Assembly: GCA_035384565.1 (NCBI GenBank)
Contig: DAOOIT010000068.1
Coordinates: forward strand, 1 to 29,879
Direction of reading: 5' to 3'
Source of the DNA: Planctomycetota bacterium
GTDB taxonomy: Bacteria > Planctomycetota > PUPC01 > DSUN01
DNA length: 29,879 nt
Position numbers and translations under genes: made by a program. Under the pieces are notes generated by a model that made no database searches, was not told the origin of the DNA, and saw nothing but the letters and a program-made list of their open reading frames with translations. How positions within the stretch are numbered: position 1 is the first letter of the stretch; each line of letters begins with the position of its first letter. Below, piece by piece: positions 1-7,601 of this stretch.

Positions 1-55
1 TCGGAGGCTAAGACCTGCCCCCCCAGAACATGTGGGCAAAGATGAGTCTCTCAGG
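1..55. repeat. terminal inverted repeat, left copy
   Basis: The first 55 bases are identical to the reverse complement of bases 29825-29879. Beyond base 55 the two copies diverge into different G/A-rich strings. The core containing GTGGGCAAAGATGAG also resembles the arms of the repeat at 23181-23336, so this looks like part of a dispersed genomic repeat at which the assembly stopped. No coding potential is evident between here and position 277. Confidence 0.9.
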
Positions 56-183
56 GGGGGAAGGGGAGGGTGGAAGCCCTGTGCCGACTCAGGGCGCCAG
101 CACGCGGCCACGCCCAATGACAGGCTGACGCCGCCAGGGCAGGAAGAACCCAAGGGAAGTCAGTGCCCCAGGGGCACCAAGAG

Positions 184-221
184 AATGCCCCCGAAAGCGG
201 GCGGGCCGCTCCGGGGGCATT
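184..221 (-). terminator. stem-loop downstream of the pyrophosphatase gene
   Basis: A perfect 10-bp stem (184-193 with 212-221, AATGCCCCCG/CGGGGGCATT) encloses a second 5-bp stem (196-200 with 206-210). It lies 56 bases past the stop codon of the minus-strand pyrophosphatase gene. No T-tract follows on the minus strand, so it is either a Rho-independent terminator of weak type or an mRNA 3'-end stabiliser. Confidence 0.5.
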
Positions 222-277
222 GGTGTTCTGTCGCTCAGGACCCTTGTGTCCCTTAGGTCTCTCTTGCCTCTTTCAGC

Positions 278-2836
278 TCACATGCCGAGCCACCGGGCGA
301 TGGCGGGGGCGTACTTCACGGTGACGCCTGCGAAGACGACGGCGACCATGCTCATGAGCTTGATGAGGATGTTGAGGGAGGGGCCGCTGGTGTCCTTGAA
401 GGGGTCGCCGACGGTGTCGCCGACGACGGCGGCCTTGTGGTTGGCGGAGCCCTTGCCGCCGAGCTGGCCGCTTTCGATGTACTTCTTGGCGTTGTCCCAC
501 GAGCCGCCGGCGTTGGCCATCATGACGGCGAGGACGAAGCCGGCCGCCAGGGCGCTGCCGAGGAGGCCGACGACGCCCGCGACGCCGAGGATGATGCCGG
601 TGACGACGGGGACGGCGAGGGCGAGGAGCGAGGGGAGGATCATCTCGCGCTGGGCGCCGCGTGTGGAAATCTCGACGCAGCTCGCGTAGTCGGCCTTGCC
701 GGTGCCTTCGAGGAGGCCCTTGATCTCGCGGAACTGGCGGCGGACCTCCTCGACCATGGAGCCGGCGGCGCGGCCGACGGCTTTCATGGTGAGGGCGCAG
801 AAGACGTAGGCGAGCATGGCGCCGATCATCATGCCGCAGAGGACTCGCGGGTTCATGAGCGTGACGCTGTAGAAGTTCATGTAGTCGTTGATGCCGACCT
901 CGTGGAGGGGCTTGAGCTGGCCGGATTCGACGAGCTTCTCGATGTTCTCGCGGTTGGCGAGCTTGGAGCCGGCGAGGGGGATGAGGGCGCCGGTCTCAGG
1001 GTCCTTGACCTCGGCGGAGCGGCGGACGTCGAGGTAGACGCGGAGGCCGTCGAAGTGGTCCTTGCCCTGGTCTTTGAGGTAGTAGACGTGGTCGCCGGCG
1101 TAGCCGCCGACGTGGGCCTCGAGGGCGGCGGGGGAGGCGTCGCGGGCCATGAAGTGCATGCCGGTGCGGACTTCCTCGACGTAGGCGGCGAGAAGGGCGA
1201 GGGCGGTGAGGGCGGCGGAGCCGATGGCGAAGCCCTTGCCGGTGGCGGCGGTGGTGTTGCCGAGGGCGTCGAGGGCGTCGGTGCGCTGGCGGACGATGGG
1301 GGGCAGGTGGCTCATTTCGGCGTTGCCGCCGGCGTTGTCGGCGATGGGCCCGTAGGCGTCGGTGGCGAGGGTGATGCCGAGGGTGGAGAGCATGCCGACG
1401 GCGGCGATGCCGATACCGTAGAGGCCGAGGGCGGGGGCGCCGGTGAAGCTGCCGAAGCCGCCGGCGAGGCCGTAGCTGACGAGGATGCCGACGACGATGA
1501 TGGTGACGGGCGCCCAGGTGGAGAGCATGCCTTCGGCCAGGCCCGCGATGATGACGGTGGCGGGGCCGGTCTTGGATTGCTCGGCGACGCCTTGGGTGGG
1601 CCGGAAGTCCTGGGAGGTGGAGTACTCGGTCCACTTGCCGATCAGCCAGCCGGCGATGAGGCCGGTGACGATGGAGCCCCAGATGCCCATGTATTCGCGG
1701 CCGAGGGTGTAGTAGACGACGCCGGCCGAGAGGACGGCGATGAGGAGCGCGCTGGCGTTGACGCCGCGCCCGAGGGCCTTGAGGAGCTCGCGTTGGGTGG
1801 CCTTTTCGCCGCTGCGGACGAGGTAGATGCCGAGGATGGAGAGGAAGATGCCGATGCCGGCGATGGCCATGGGGCACAGGATGAAGGCGAGCTGGAGGTG
1901 CTCGGCGTGCGCGCCGGTGCGGGTGGCGGCGGCCACGCCGAGGGCGGCGGTGGCGAGGATGGAGCCGCAGTAGGACTCGTAGAGGTCGGCGCCCATGCCG
2001 GCCACGTCGCCGACGTTGTCGCCGACGTTGTCGGCGATGGTGGCGGGGTTGCGGGGGTCGTCCTCGGGAATGCCGGCCTCGACCTTGCCGACGAGGTCGG
2101 CGCCGACGTCGGCGGCCTTGGTGAAGATGCCGCCTCCGACGCGCGCGAAGAGGGCCTGGGTGGAGGCACCGACGCCGAAGCAGAGCATGGTCACCGTGAT
2201 CTGTTCGAGGCTGAGCGGGCGGAAGAGCTCGATGGCGGCGACGTTCGCGTGGAGCCAGGGGACGAGCTTGTAGAGGGCGAGGAACCAGAGGCAGATGTCG
2301 AGCAGGCCGAAGCCGACGACGACGAGGCCCATGACGGCGCCGCTGCGGAAGGCGACCTGGAGGCCGCCGTTGAGGCTGTCCCTGGCGGCGTTGGCGGTGC
2401 GGGCGCTGGCGCTGGTGGCGGTCTTCATGCCCAGGTAGCCGCAGAGGCCCGAGAAGAAGCCGCCGGTAAGGAAGGCGAACGGCACCCAGAGGGCTTGGAC
2501 CTTGAGGCCGAAGGCGAGGACGGACAGGATGACGAAGAGCACGGCGAAGACGATGGCGACGACGCGGTACTGGCGGCGGAGGTAGGCGTAGGCCCCCTCG
2601 CGGACGTGCTCAGCGATCTCGCGCATGCGCTCTTCGCCCTCGGGGCGGCGCATCGTCCATTTGAAGAAGTGGAAGGCGAAATAGAGAGCCGACAGCGCGC
2701 CCAGCAGGGCGACGCCCCACCAGGCCCACAGGCCGCCCATCGAGCTGGCGGCCGAGGGAGCCGCCGAGGGCTCCGCGGCCGCTCCGAACGCTGCTGAGGG
2801 CACTACCCACATCAACCCGGCCCACGAACTGGACAC
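278..2836 (-). CDS. hppA: membrane-bound ion-pumping pyrophosphatase, K+-dependent, probably Na+-pumping
   Basis: Hydrolyses pyrophosphate and pumps H+ and/or Na+ out of the cytoplasm. The 852-residue multi-helix membrane protein has the family motifs in order: DVGADLVGKVE at 243-253, DNVGDNVGD at 269-277, NAGGNAEMS at 501-509 and GDTVGDPFKD near 806-815. In the GNTT segment (526-535) positions 530 and 533 are Ala and Gly, the pattern known for K+-dependent enzymes; K+-independent ones have Lys and Thr. The gate glutamate is at 287 in YESY, the site used in Na+-pumping members such as the Thermotoga enzyme, not four residues later as in plant H+ pumps. It is longer than the usual 650-770 residues because of an N-terminal Ala/Ser-rich extension and an extra soluble segment at about 555-650. 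The start is GTG, chosen for a perfect ribosome site five bases upstream. Family is certain; ion specificity is inferred. Confidence 0.96.
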   Translation of the reverse strand: MSSSWAGLMWVVPSAAFGAAAEPSAAPSAASSMGGLWAWWGVALLGALSALYFAFHFFKWTMRRPEGEERMREIAEHVREGAYAYLRRQYRVVAIVFAVLFVILSVLAFGLKVQALWVPFAFLTGGFFSGLCGYLGMKTATSASARTANAARDSLNGGLQVAFRSGAVMGLVVVGFGLLDICLWFLALYKLVPWLHANVAAIELFRPLSLEQITVTMLCFGVGASTQALFARVGGGIFTKAADVGADLVGKVEAGIPEDDPRNPATIADNVGDNVGDVAGMGADLYESYCGSILATAALGVAAATRTGAHAEHLQLAFILCPMAIAGIGIFLSILGIYLVRSGEKATQRELLKALGRGVNASALLIAVLSAGVVYYTLGREYMGIWGSIVTGLIAGWLIGKWTEYSTSQDFRPTQGVAEQSKTGPATVIIAGLAEGMLSTWAPVTIIVVGILVSYGLAGGFGSFTGAPALGLYGIGIAAVGMLSTLGITLATDAYGPIADNAGGNAEMSHLPPIVRQRTDALDALGNTTAATGKGFAIGSAALTALALLAAYVEEVRTGMHFMARDASPAALEAHVGGYAGDHVYYLKDQGKDHFDGLRVYLDVRRSAEVKDPETGALIPLAGSKLANRENIEKLVESGQLKPLHEVGINDYMNFYSVTLMNPRVLCGMMIGAMLAYVFCALTMKAVGRAAGSMVEEVRRQFREIKGLLEGTGKADYASCVEISTRGAQREMILPSLLALAVPVVTGIILGVAGVVGLLGSALAAGFVLAVMMANAGGSWDNAKKYIESGQLGGKGSANHKAAVVGDTVGDPFKDTSGPSLNILIKLMSMVAVVFAGVTVKYAPAIARWLGM

Positions 2837-2840
2837 TGTG

Positions 2841-2848
2841 ACCTCCTT
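2841..2848 (-). promoter_or_regulatory. ribosome binding site of the pyrophosphatase gene
   Basis: On the minus strand AAGGAGGT lies five bases before the GTG codon at 2836-2834. This near-perfect Shine-Dalgarno sequence decides the non-ATG start. I found no convincing -35/-10 pair in the 230 bases between this gene and rpsU. Confidence 0.85.
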
Positions 2849-3034
2849 ATCGCAAGCACAAGGGCAACGCGAAACGGGACTCCCGCGAGGGGAACTGGTT
2901 GTGCAACGTTCTGATGGTCGGTGCCGCTCGACGACCCGGTGCTGCTGCCCACCCGACCTCCCGGACTGACGCGGCTTCCGGAGGACCCATTCGAGTTATC
3001 CCGCAGCGGCCCATCGAACTGGGACGGCACCGGC

Positions 3035-3065
3035 GGTCTGGTCTCTGTTGGGCAGGGCCCAGACC
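3035..3065 (-). terminator. possible weak stem-loop after rpsU
   Basis: A 7-bp stem GGTCTGG/CCAGACC (3035-3041 with 3059-3065) with a 17-base loop starts four bases after the rpsU stop on the minus strand. There is no T-tract, so a terminator role is only suggested by position. Confidence 0.25.
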
Positions 3066-3068
3066 CGA

Positions 3069-3272
3069 TCACCTCCCATACGAGGTTGTCGTCTCGGCCT
3101 TCTGCGCGCGGCGGATCATCTTGCGCTCTGCACGACGCCGACGCTCGCTTGGCTTCTCATAGTAAGATGACCGCTTGATGTCCTTGATCAGGCCCTCCTT
3201 CTCGCACTTCTTCTTGAAGCGCTTCAGGATCTTCTCTAGCGGCTCACTGCCACTTCCGCTCACCTTGATCAT
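3069..3272 (-). CDS. rpsU: 30S ribosomal protein bS21
   Basis: Small-subunit ribosomal protein near the mRNA exit/anti-Shine-Dalgarno region of the 30S. The 67-residue, very basic sequence has the family layout: a short N-terminal strand, a central KRFKKKCEKEGLIKDIKRSSYYEKPSERRRR block and an Arg/Lys-rich helical tail. Length matches the usual 58-75 residues. It is a single-gene unit with its own promoter at 3383-3410, giving a leader of about 100 bases. The next gene on the same strand, the pyrophosphatase, is 232 bases away and probably separate. The ATG start is supported by family length and by an AGGTGG sequence upstream. Confidence 0.95.
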   Translation of the reverse strand: MIKVSGSGSEPLEKILKRFKKKCEKEGLIKDIKRSSYYEKPSERRRRAERKMIRRAQKAETTTSYGR

Positions 3273-3382
3273 GCGCCTCTCACACCACCTTTCGTTCGTG
3301 AGGAACCCTACCAGACATCCCGGTGCCGTCCGCCGTCATACGTGGACCCATCAGCACCGAGGGGCCTTGGTGTCAGGCTATT

Positions 3383-3410
3383 ATTATAGGAAAGCTCTCG
3401 GGTTTTGCAA
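3383..3410 (-). promoter_or_regulatory. sigma-70-type promoter of rpsU
   Basis: On the minus strand TTGCAA (3410-3405), a 16-base spacer and a consensus TATAAT (3388-3383) precede rpsU by 110 bases. The local stretch is much more AT-rich than its surroundings. Confidence 0.8.
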
Positions 3411-3645
3411 GACGCATTGCCCGCCCGCAGCGATTCCGCCTTGGCCGTTGGGCGGGGTTGCGTGTCTTTGAGTTGGAGGGGATTGAGATGCCGGGTGGAT
3501 TCGTGTGGTCTGTCGAGGGGGGAAGGGGGCGAGTCCGGACTGGCGCCTCGAGTGTCGGGGCGCTCCGGGCGGCCCGGCGGCGAACGCGCCCCGTGAACAA
3601 AGATGGTGCGATGGTTCGCGGGGATGCGGGGGGCCTCCCGGGTGG
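3411..3645. other. gene-free stretch upstream of rpsU
   Basis: Several open frames cross this stretch but all have Arg/Pro/Gly-rich compositions typical of unread high-GC DNA and none resembles a protein family. A 7-bp stem CCCGCCC/GGGCGGG (3420-3426 with 3450-3456) is the only structure noticed. Confidence 0.5.
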
Positions 3646-3976
3646 CTATGGAGGCCGAGGGCGGGCACGGAGCGGGATTGCATCGAGGAGTTCGGCGCGG
3701 ACCCTCTCGGCCAGGTGGGCCATAGTGTAGCTCGACCGGACCTCCGGCTGGAGGCTGCGCGTCAGGAAGATGTGGAAGAGGTCGTATGCGAAGAACACAT
3801 GACCGCGATGGCGTGGGGGGGCGGTAGATGTGGTCGGCGTGCCAGGCATTGACGATCCTGTTGAAGCCTTGGTTCGCAATCGCCCAGCGCCCGTGGCCCA
3901 GGCGCACCAGGATCTCGTACGGCGCCTTCCAGGCAGGGAGGTCGGTGGCCCACAACCATTCGACCTGTTGCATGTC
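3646..3976 (-). pseudogene. C-terminal fragment of a DDE transposase, frameshifted (IS4-like)
   Basis: On the minus strand, reading from about 3976, one frame encodes VEWLWATDLP, then GHGRWAIANQGFN and NAWHADHIY. This is the C-terminal signature (W-x-T-x-L-P, G-H-x-R-W-x-I-x-N-x-G-F-N, H-x-D-H-x-Y) of a widespread DDE transposase group. Near 3815 the match moves to another frame that continues with VFFAYDLFHIFLTRSL and ends at a stop at 3646. The frame change falls on a run of seven G (3815-3821). Upstream of 3976 a third frame may hold more decayed sequence but the match is lost. The N-terminal catalytic part is missing, so the fragment cannot be active. A sequencing error at the G run could explain the shift but not the missing N-terminus. 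Confidence 0.75.
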
Positions 3977-4198
3977 GAACTCCTTCGTGCTCGCCGTCGC
4001 CGCGGCAGAGGGGCTCGACGTCGAAGAGGAGTTCGCCGCCGGCGTGGCGGAGCGGGGCCGCAACGTGGCGGACGCAAAACTGGAGGCGGTCGCCCCTGGC
4101 GGTGTGGACCGTACGCCGGAGGGTGCCGGGTGCCCCCCGCCGGAAGCTCGCCCCACACCCGTGGGCGGCGAGGATCATCGTTCGGGAGGGGCGGCTCT

Positions 4199-4320
4199 TC
4201 TCGCTCCCACGCTCCGCGTGGGGGCGGTGATCCGGGCGCTCCGCCGTCAATCTTCCCTGAAGAGGAAGAGGCCGCAGAGCGGCCAAGAGGCACGTCCCCA
4301 CGCGGAGCGCGGGGACGAGA
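4199..4320. repeat. dispersed inverted-repeat element, family 1, copy A
   Basis: Two 28-base arms (4199-4226 and 4293-4320) are inverted copies matching at about 24 of 28 positions; the core is ACGCTCCGCGTGGGG. The 66-base body includes GGCCGCAGAGCGGCC, itself nearly palindromic. The same arms and body occur at 5477-5625 and 22961-23120. The rest of 3977-4385 holds no recognisable gene. Confidence 0.9.
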
Positions 4321-4385
4321 GAATGCATAAAGCGCAGTCTGCGCCCCTGGCGAAGGCCAGAGCTCACATGGCCACCGCCTCCCAT

Positions 4386-4414
4386 TTGACAGGCCACGGG
4401 GTCGTTGCTAGGAT
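4386..4414 (+). promoter_or_regulatory. sigma-70-type promoter of the sugar kinase
   Basis: TTGACA (4386-4391), a 17-base spacer and TAGGAT (4409-4414) lie 69 bases before the ATG at 4484. The -35 box is perfect, the -10 box is two bases off consensus. Confidence 0.65.
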
Positions 4415-4483
4415 TGGCCGCCGAATGGAGATGTGGGGTTCGTCGCCATCCATCATCCGCCCGCGCGGCAGAGGAGTCGGGCT

Positions 4484-5425
4484 ATGGACGTGTGTTGCCT
4501 GGGTATCCTGGTGGCCGATGCGTTCGGCTCGCCGATTGACGACATTCCGCCGAAGGGCAGCCTGCGGCTCTTCGACCACATGGAGCTCCACATCGGCGGC
4601 TGCGCGGCCAACGCGGGCATCGCCATGGCCAAGCTGGGGCTCGAGACCAGCGTGATCGGCAAAGTGGGCGACGACGTGTTCGGCCACTTCGTGTCGAAGA
4701 CCCTCAACGACGCGGGGATCGACTCGCGCGGGGTGGTGGTGGACCCGAAGGCCTCGACGTCGTTCACCTTCGTGATCGTGGGGGCGGACGGGCAGCGGCG
4801 CTTCCTGCACACGATGGGGGCCAACGCCACCCTGTGCGCGGCAGACGTCAACATGGAGATCGTGAGGCAGGCGAAGATCCTGCACGTGGCGGGCACGATG
4901 GTGATGCCGACGTTCGATGGGGCGCAGTGCGCCCAGGTGCTCCAGGCGGCGCGGGCCGCGGGGGTGACGACGTGCATGGACACGGTGTTCAACGACCGCC
5001 TTCACGATTACATGCCTGTGATCGGGCCATGCCTGCCACATCTGGACATGTTCCTGCCCTCGATCGAGGAGGCCGAGCGCGTGGCGGGCACGAGCGAGCC
5101 GCGCGAGATCGTGCGGCGGCTGCACGAGCGGGGCGTGGGGATCGTGGCCGTCAAGCTGGGGCCGAAGGGCAGCTACGTGTTCGGCGACGGCGAGGAGGCC
5201 TACGTGCCGTCCTACGCCGTGAAGGCGGTGGACACCTCGGGCGCGGGCGACTGCTGGGTGGCGGGATTCCTGCTGGGCCGGCTGCGGGGCTGGACCCTCG
5301 TGGAGAGCGCACGATTCGGCAACGCGGTGGCCGCGCACTGCGTGCAGGCCTTCGGCTGCACGGCCGGCGTGCGGGATTTCGAGGCGACCCGGGCCTTCCA
5401 GCGCACGGCGCGCACCATCGAGTGA
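4484..5425 (+). CDS. PfkB-family (ribokinase-like) carbohydrate kinase
   Basis: ATP-dependent kinase that phosphorylates a sugar or nucleoside in the cytoplasm; the substrate cannot be read from sequence. The 313-residue protein has the two PfkB signatures: the N-terminal substrate-binding stretch HIGGCAANAGIAMAKLG (about 36-52), and DTSGAGD at 250-256 that forms the anion hole and supplies the catalytic Asp256. Length is typical. The start ATG was chosen because GAGGAG lies seven bases upstream and the product then begins directly with the first strand of the fold; a longer in-frame start at 4433 would add an unlikely 17-residue leader. It stands alone between repeat copies A and B with its own promoter. 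It contains several Cys residues (positions 4 and 5, 40, and around the C-terminus), with no obvious metal motif. Confidence 0.93.
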   Translation: MDVCCLGILVADAFGSPIDDIPPKGSLRLFDHMELHIGGCAANAGIAMAKLGLETSVIGKVGDDVFGHFVSKTLNDAGIDSRGVVVDPKASTSFTFVIVGADGQRRFLHTMGANATLCAADVNMEIVRQAKILHVAGTMVMPTFDGAQCAQVLQAARAAGVTTCMDTVFNDRLHDYMPVIGPCLPHLDMFLPSIEEAERVAGTSEPREIVRRLHERGVGIVAVKLGPKGSYVFGDGEEAYVPSYAVKAVDTSGAGDCWVAGFLLGRLRGWTLVESARFGNAVAAHCVQAFGCTAGVRDFEATRAFQRTARTIE

Positions 5426-5476
5426 CCCCGGGGGCGACCCCGAAGGGCCCTCGCGCCGGGCAAGGACGAGACCTCC

Positions 5477-5625
5477 CGCCCCCACGCGGTGCGTCGGGGC
5501 GAGTATGATTTCCCCCTTCCTCGGCCCTACGCTCTGCTTCTTTTTCTTTTTCTCGTCCCTACGCTCTGCGTGGGGACGCGCCTATTGGCCGCTCTGCGGC
5601 CTCTTCTCTTCCGCGCCGGAGCGGG
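5477..5625. repeat. dispersed inverted-repeat element, family 1, copy B (rearranged)
   Basis: Holds an arm in reverse orientation (5477-5503), a partial forward arm (about 5521-5536) and a complete forward arm (5551-5578) followed by the family body with GGCCGCTCTGCGGCC. The body matches copy A read on the other strand, and its end (CCGGAGC, GGGAGGTTGG) matches copy C without copy C's hairpin. This looks like the end of one element next to a second, truncated one. The remaining bases up to 5816 hold no recognisable gene. Confidence 0.8.
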
Positions 5626-5816
5626 AGGTTGGCAAGGCCCCCAGCGCCCGCCCTTCCTGTTACGCTCCCGAGTGTATTGGAACCTTCGGGAGGGAGGCCA
5701 CTGGAGCACACGCAGGCCGGAAGGAGGAATGGCAACGACTCTGCACAGCCCTTTATGGGTGGTCTACATTCAACAACTTCAGACATCGCAACCGCCTCAC
5801 AGAATCCCCAAATCAC

Positions 5817-5844
5817 TTGACGGCTCATGCAGCCGGTGTATAAT
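5817..5844 (+). promoter_or_regulatory. strong promoter of toroid protein gene A
   Basis: TTGACG (5817-5822), a 16-base spacer and TATAAT (5839-5844) lie 53 bases upstream of the ATG at 5898. GTAAGT follows the -10 box directly, as it does two bases later at the paralogous promoter at 7524. Confidence 0.85.
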
Positions 5845-5897
5845 GTAAGTGGACACATAGTTTCCTTCCCCTACCCCCGGCTGGAAGGAGGCGCACG

Positions 5898-7481
5898 ATG
5901 TGGCGAGAACTGCTGCGGCGACGGGCGGCAGAACGGGGCGGCCCAGCCACCGATGAGGCGGCGCTCGAGCGATATGTCGAGCACCCCTCGCGGGCCCGCG
6001 AGTGGGTGGAAGCCCGCATTCGTCAGGCACCCTGGTGGTGCATCTCCTTCCTCGTCCATGTGTGCGCGTTGCTCGTGCTCTGGAGCTGGCCCGTCCGGAG
6101 CCACGCCGATATCGAGACCCCCATCACCGAACTCCCCGTGTCGCTCGTGGATAAGGCCGATCCTGAGATCCAGGAGCGCCAGGAGGAGAAGCCCCCGCAA
6201 GACCCGCCTGTGGAACTCGAGGACTTCGAGATCGCCGACGTGCCGGACGTGATGGTGCGCGGCGACGAGACCGAGGTCCTTCCCCAGACGCCCGTGGAGC
6301 CCGTCGAGGGCTCCCCCTTCGAGAACTCCGAGCTGCCGCGCCTCGACGGCCTTCCGCCGATCATCGGCCCCGAGGCCATGAACCCGCTCCTCCCGCCGCC
6401 GGGCCGCCTGCCCCCCGGCGACCGCGCGAGGGTGCGCGAGGCCATCGAGGGCAAGCCCTCCGGCACCGAGTTCAAGACCCTCGTGCCGCCCCTCATCGCC
6501 GCGCTCAACTGGCTGGCCCAGGCCCAGGAGCGCGACGGAAGCTGGGACGCCAGGGCCTGGGAAGGCACCAATTCGTACAAGGTCGGCATGGGCGGCCTGG
6601 CGCTCCTGGCCTTCCAGGGCGCAGGCTTCACCCACAAGCAGGGGCGCTACCAGCACGTGATCCTGCGAGGGCTCGACTGGCTGCGGAACAACCAGCGCGA
6701 CAACGGAAGTTTCGCATGGGAAACGTTTTATGAGCAGGGCATCGCCACCATTGCCGTCTGCGAAGCCTACGCTCTGACGGGCGACCCACGCGTGGGACGC
6801 ATGGCCCAGCGTGCCATCGGCTACATCGTGGCCCAACAGCCTGACCACGGCGGCTTCCGCTACGGCGGCCCCGTGCCCAAGGACCAGGGCGACCTCTCCG
6901 TCACCGGATGGCAGATCATGGCCATCAAGTCGGCCCTCATGGCCGGGCTGGACGTGCCGGCCACCGCGGTCGAGCGCTCGCGCGTGTTCCTGCGGAACAG
7001 CGCCCGCGACTACGGGGCGAGCGCCTACCTCGTGGGCGACCCAGGGGCCGGCTCGGCGGCCATGACCGCCGTGGGCCTGCTCTGCCGCATCTTCCTCAAC
7101 GACGGACGCCAGTACGACAACGAGATCGGCCAGACCGCCGCCTACCTGAGCCGCCGCGAGAACCCCGGCCTCGACGCGCCTCCGACCGGGGCCTCCAAGG
7201 AACTCGTCGCCGACCTCTACTACACCTACTACTCGTCCCTGGCCATGTTCCAGGTCGGCGGCGAACACTGGCGTGCCTGGCAGAAAATGTACCTGGAACC
7301 GCTCAAGGCGGCCCAGGTGAAGGCCACCCGCGACGCCGCGGGCAGGTTCGTCAAGGGAAGCTGGGAGCCGGCCCAGGACCGCTGGGGCGCCCGAGCAGGC
7401 CGAGTCTATACCACGGCCCTCGGCGCGCTCTGCCTCGAGGCCCCCTATCGCTTCCTGCCGATGCTCCAGGCCAGACCATGA
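5898..7481 (+). CDS. TonB-like anchor fused to prenyltransferase/squalene-cyclase-type toroid, paralogue A
   Basis: Function unknown. The 527-residue protein has three parts. Residues 1-46 are charged and cytoplasmic. A single transmembrane helix at about 47-64 contains Ser50-x3-His54, the spacing of the Ser and His in the TonB membrane helix that couple it to ExbB/ExbD. Residues 65-190 are an acidic, proline-rich linker expected to lie in the periplasm. Residues from about 193 form an alpha/alpha toroid of the prenyltransferase/squalene-oxidase repeat type, with repeated WLAQAQERDGSW-, WLRNNQRDNGSF- and QPDHGGFRYGG-like units. The DxDD acid motif of squalene-hopene cyclases is not seen, so a cyclase reaction is unlikely; a ligand-binding or peptidoglycan/envelope role is possible. 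The start has AAGGAGG seven bases upstream. Its neighbour downstream is a close paralogue. No exbB or exbD is in the window. Confidence 0.9.
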   Translation: MWRELLRRRAAERGGPATDEAALERYVEHPSRAREWVEARIRQAPWWCISFLVHVCALLVLWSWPVRSHADIETPITELPVSLVDKADPEIQERQEEKPPQDPPVELEDFEIADVPDVMVRGDETEVLPQTPVEPVEGSPFENSELPRLDGLPPIIGPEAMNPLLPPPGRLPPGDRARVREAIEGKPSGTEFKTLVPPLIAALNWLAQAQERDGSWDARAWEGTNSYKVGMGGLALLAFQGAGFTHKQGRYQHVILRGLDWLRNNQRDNGSFAWETFYEQGIATIAVCEAYALTGDPRVGRMAQRAIGYIVAQQPDHGGFRYGGPVPKDQGDLSVTGWQIMAIKSALMAGLDVPATAVERSRVFLRNSARDYGASAYLVGDPGAGSAAMTAVGLLCRIFLNDGRQYDNEIGQTAAYLSRRENPGLDAPPTGASKELVADLYYTYYSSLAMFQVGGEHWRAWQKMYLEPLKAAQVKATRDAAGRFVKGSWEPAQDRWGARAGRVYTTALGALCLEAPYRFLPMLQARP

Positions 7482-7523
7482 ATGGGGGAGGCGTGAGGAG
7501 CCCGGAAAATCGCGTAAGTTCGC

Positions 7524-7551
7524 TTGACAGACCCTGTGTGAACGTTATAAT
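7524..7551 (+). promoter_or_regulatory. strong promoter of toroid protein gene B
   Basis: TTGACA (7524-7529), a 16-base spacer and TATAAT (7546-7551), both boxes perfect, lie 50 bases before the ATG at 7602. GTAAGT occurs just after the -10 box as in the promoter of gene A, suggesting duplication of the promoter with the gene or a shared regulator. Confidence 0.88.
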
Positions 7552-7601
7552 CCGTAAGTACATTGGATTGTACGGCCGTAACTCCCCAGGAGGTCCCCGA
7601 A

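Noticed and set aside
437..2797. 786-codon plus-strand open frame opposite the pyrophosphatase gene
   Set aside because: Its product is almost only Gly, Ala, Asp, Glu and Val, the expected shadow of a high-GC membrane protein gene; the minus strand has all family motifs and a perfect ribosome site.
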